A program made the position numbers and the translations under genes. Under the pieces are notes generated by a model. It saw nothing but the letters and a program-made list of their open reading frames with translations, did no database searches and was not told the DNA's origin. This document shows, in pieces, positions 62,747 to 64,000 of a DNA stretch of 64,000 nucleotides. Position 1 is the first letter of the stretch. Each line of letters opens with the position of its first letter. Source of the DNA: Arboricoccus pini (GTDB taxonomy: Bacteria > Pseudomonadota > Alphaproteobacteria > Geminicoccales > Geminicoccaceae); contig NZ_FYEH01000013.1 of assembly GCF_900187945.1 (NCBI RefSeq), forward strand, positions 1 through 64,000. The letters run 5' to 3'.

Positions 62747-63110
62747 CACGTCTTTCTCCGGCTGCGCTTGTCCGCAGATGCTGCCTCGCGCGGCAGCGAC
62801 CCCGTTGCACCTGCCGCCATTCGGACGACATTTCGCTAAATTCAAATCTACGTACGTATCATGATAAGGTAGAGTGCCATCGGACTATTTCGTGCAGGAC
62901 GAAAGATGGCATTCTCTGTCCTGGCGACCAACCTTGCACCGCGACCGGCTCCACGGCGTGACGAGGCCAGTCTCCGTAGGGGGATCTCGGCCATGTGCAT
63001 GGGCGGCATATTCAGCCGCGATGCGGGCGGTGATCGCATATTGACCTTGTTGGCTATATTAGGCCTGACGCCGCCCTTTTCGCGCGGGCGCCTATGATGA
63101 TGGATCGGCG
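62747..63110. promoter_or_regulatory. Divergent promoter region with a TACGTACGTA palindrome
   Basis: The stretch holds no convincing gene. It separates the Tat glycosidase from the Wzz-like gene and must contain both promoters. A perfect 10-base palindrome TACGTACGTA at 62849-62858 sits in AT-rich sequence about 100 bases before the glycosidase start and is a candidate operator. Confidence 0.4.
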
Positions 63111-64000
63111 ATGAACGAAGCTATGACGAGAACAGGTGGCCTACCGCTGGAGATCAGCTGGGCTGACGTGCTGCGGGTCTGGCGGCGTTGGATCGTTGTG
63201 ATTGGCCTCATAGCGTTGGGCGGCGGCGCTGCTGCCGTCTATCTCGCGAGCCGCATCGAACCGACCTACGACACGCAGTCGGTCATCCTCTTCGACAGGC
63301 CGGACGCCGGCAAGATCAAGGGTGCAGCCGAGACCGCGCCCATCGATGCGTCGACGCGGGCCTGGCTGGTGCGCAGCCAGGTCGAGATCCTGCGCAGCAG
63401 CAACCTGGTGCGCGAGGTCGTCGACGAACTGCATCTGACCGACGAGCCCATGTTCCAGCCCAAGGGACCGGGCTTGGTCGGCACCGGTGTCGCCTATGCC
63501 AAGACCTTTCTGTCTCAATGGTTGCCAAGCCTGAAGCCGCAGCCCGTCGAGAACCTGGCCGATGCGGATTCGGTCACGCGCGAATATCTGAATCGCCTGA
63601 CGGTCCAGCAGGATCCCGACACCTATATCCTGCGCGTGGGCTTTCGCGCGCCCGACGCGGCGCTCGCCGCCAAGATCGCCAATGCGCATACCCAGGCCTA
63701 TTTCGCCTGGCTTCAGCAGCAGGGTGCTGGTGCTATCGGCGGCACGTCGGACTGGTTGAAGCAGGCCGTCGACAGCGCCCATGACCGCCTGATCACGGCT
63801 GAGAACAATGTCGAGGCCTATCGCTCGAAAAACGCTCTCGTCGACGTCGGCGGTCGCACCGCCCTGGAGCAGCAACTGGCGCAAATGAGCGCCGATCTCG
63901 CCGCTGCCCAGGCCGCCATGGTCTCCAAGCAGGCCCGCGCCAACGAGATCCTCCGCCTGCAGCAGGCGGGTCAGGTCGAGGGTATCGTCTCGATGTCGGG
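63111..64000 (+). CDS. Wzz/GumC-type polysaccharide chain-length protein, 5' part
   Basis: An open frame that runs off the window end (about 296 residues seen). A short cytoplasmic N terminus (LEISWADVLRVWRRWIVVIG) leads into a first membrane helix near residues 26-45, then PTYDTQSVILFDRP and the polymerase-associated periplasmic domain with TRAWLVRSQVEILRSSNLV, TYILRVGFRAPDAALAAKIA and a coiled-coil AENNVEAYRSKNALVDVGG. This is the layout of Wzz/GumC/ExoP proteins, often fused to a tyrosine kinase further on; whether a kinase follows cannot be seen. ATG 63123 is another possible start. Confidence 0.85.
   Translation, partial: MNEAMTRTGGLPLEISWADVLRVWRRWIVVIGLIALGGGAAAVYLASRIEPTYDTQSVILFDRPDAGKIKGAAETAPIDASTRAWLVRSQVEILRSSNLVREVVDELHLTDEPMFQPKGPGLVGTGVAYAKTFLSQWLPSLKPQPVENLADADSVTREYLNRLTVQQDPDTYILRVGFRAPDAALAAKIANAHTQAYFAWLQQQGAGAIGGTSDWLKQAVDSAHDRLITAENNVEAYRSKNALVDVGGRTALEQQLAQMSADLAAAQAAMVSKQARANEILRLQQAGQVEGIVSMS

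Overview
The window is GC-rich, gene-dense bacterial DNA. The gene families suggest an aerobic, soil- or plant-associated alphaproteobacterium: a C-X2-C-X7-C FnrN-type regulator, two dipeptide/opine-type ABC importers, Tat-secreted proteins, many LysR/GntR/TetR regulators and a complete hut locus. No rRNA, tRNA or other marker gene is present, so the genus cannot be named. I saw no CRISPR array, transposase, integrase or phage gene. Two decayed genes were found: an LLM flavin-oxidoreductase fragment and an MgtC/SapB-like relic.

1-13.8 kb: an RraA-like protein, an MFS exporter, an OhrR/Ohr peroxide-defence unit with an esterase between regulator and effector, a TetR-controlled RND efflux pump (membrane fusion protein plus permease, no outer-membrane channel), a RidA protein, a hydratase of the fumarylacetoacetate-hydrolase fold, an LLM monooxygenase and a PhyH-like dioxygenase bordered by an AT-rich stretch. 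13.8-19.6 kb: DUF4186, phosphoglycerate mutase, copper amine oxidase, class II aldolase, thioredoxin-like protein and a PHB-depolymerase-type esterase.

19.6-34.1 kb: a tightly coupled minus-strand operon (Rieske oxygenase, PLP gamma-lyase-type enzyme, FAD/[2Fe-2S] dehydrogenase, DAO-like oxidase, SDR, proline-racemase-family enzyme). A divergent LysR gene lies beside it, followed by a peptide/opine-type ABC importer with a fused double ATPase. The Rieske enzyme carries the bridging glutamate typical of quaternary-ammonium oxygenases, so the operon probably demethylates and degrades a betaine-like imported compound. This is the best candidate for an undescribed pathway in the window.

34.2-43.7 kb: a biuret-hydrolase-like cysteine hydrolase, a second complete peptide-type ABC importer, two amidases and an HpxZ/AtzH-like protein. 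Together they look like an uptake and hydrolysis locus for ureide, biuret or amide nitrogen.

43.8-48.4 kb: a PAS-GGDEF cyclase, an FNR-type oxygen regulator, a CBS protein and OmpW. The last two genes each have a perfect FNR box upstream. 48.4-55.2 kb: a complete histidine-utilisation locus (hutU, hutC, divergent hutF-hutI-hutH) using the formimidoylglutamate deiminase route, with two HutC-like operators and a previously unlisted 48-residue membrane protein antisense to the hutH end. 55.9-58.5 kb: a LysR regulator divergent from an MhqO-like dioxygenase and MhqD-like hydrolase. 58.9-64 kb: two glycosidases, one with three tandem carbohydrate-binding repeats and lower GC, beside the start of a Wzz/GumC-type chain-length protein, suggesting the edge of an exopolysaccharide locus.
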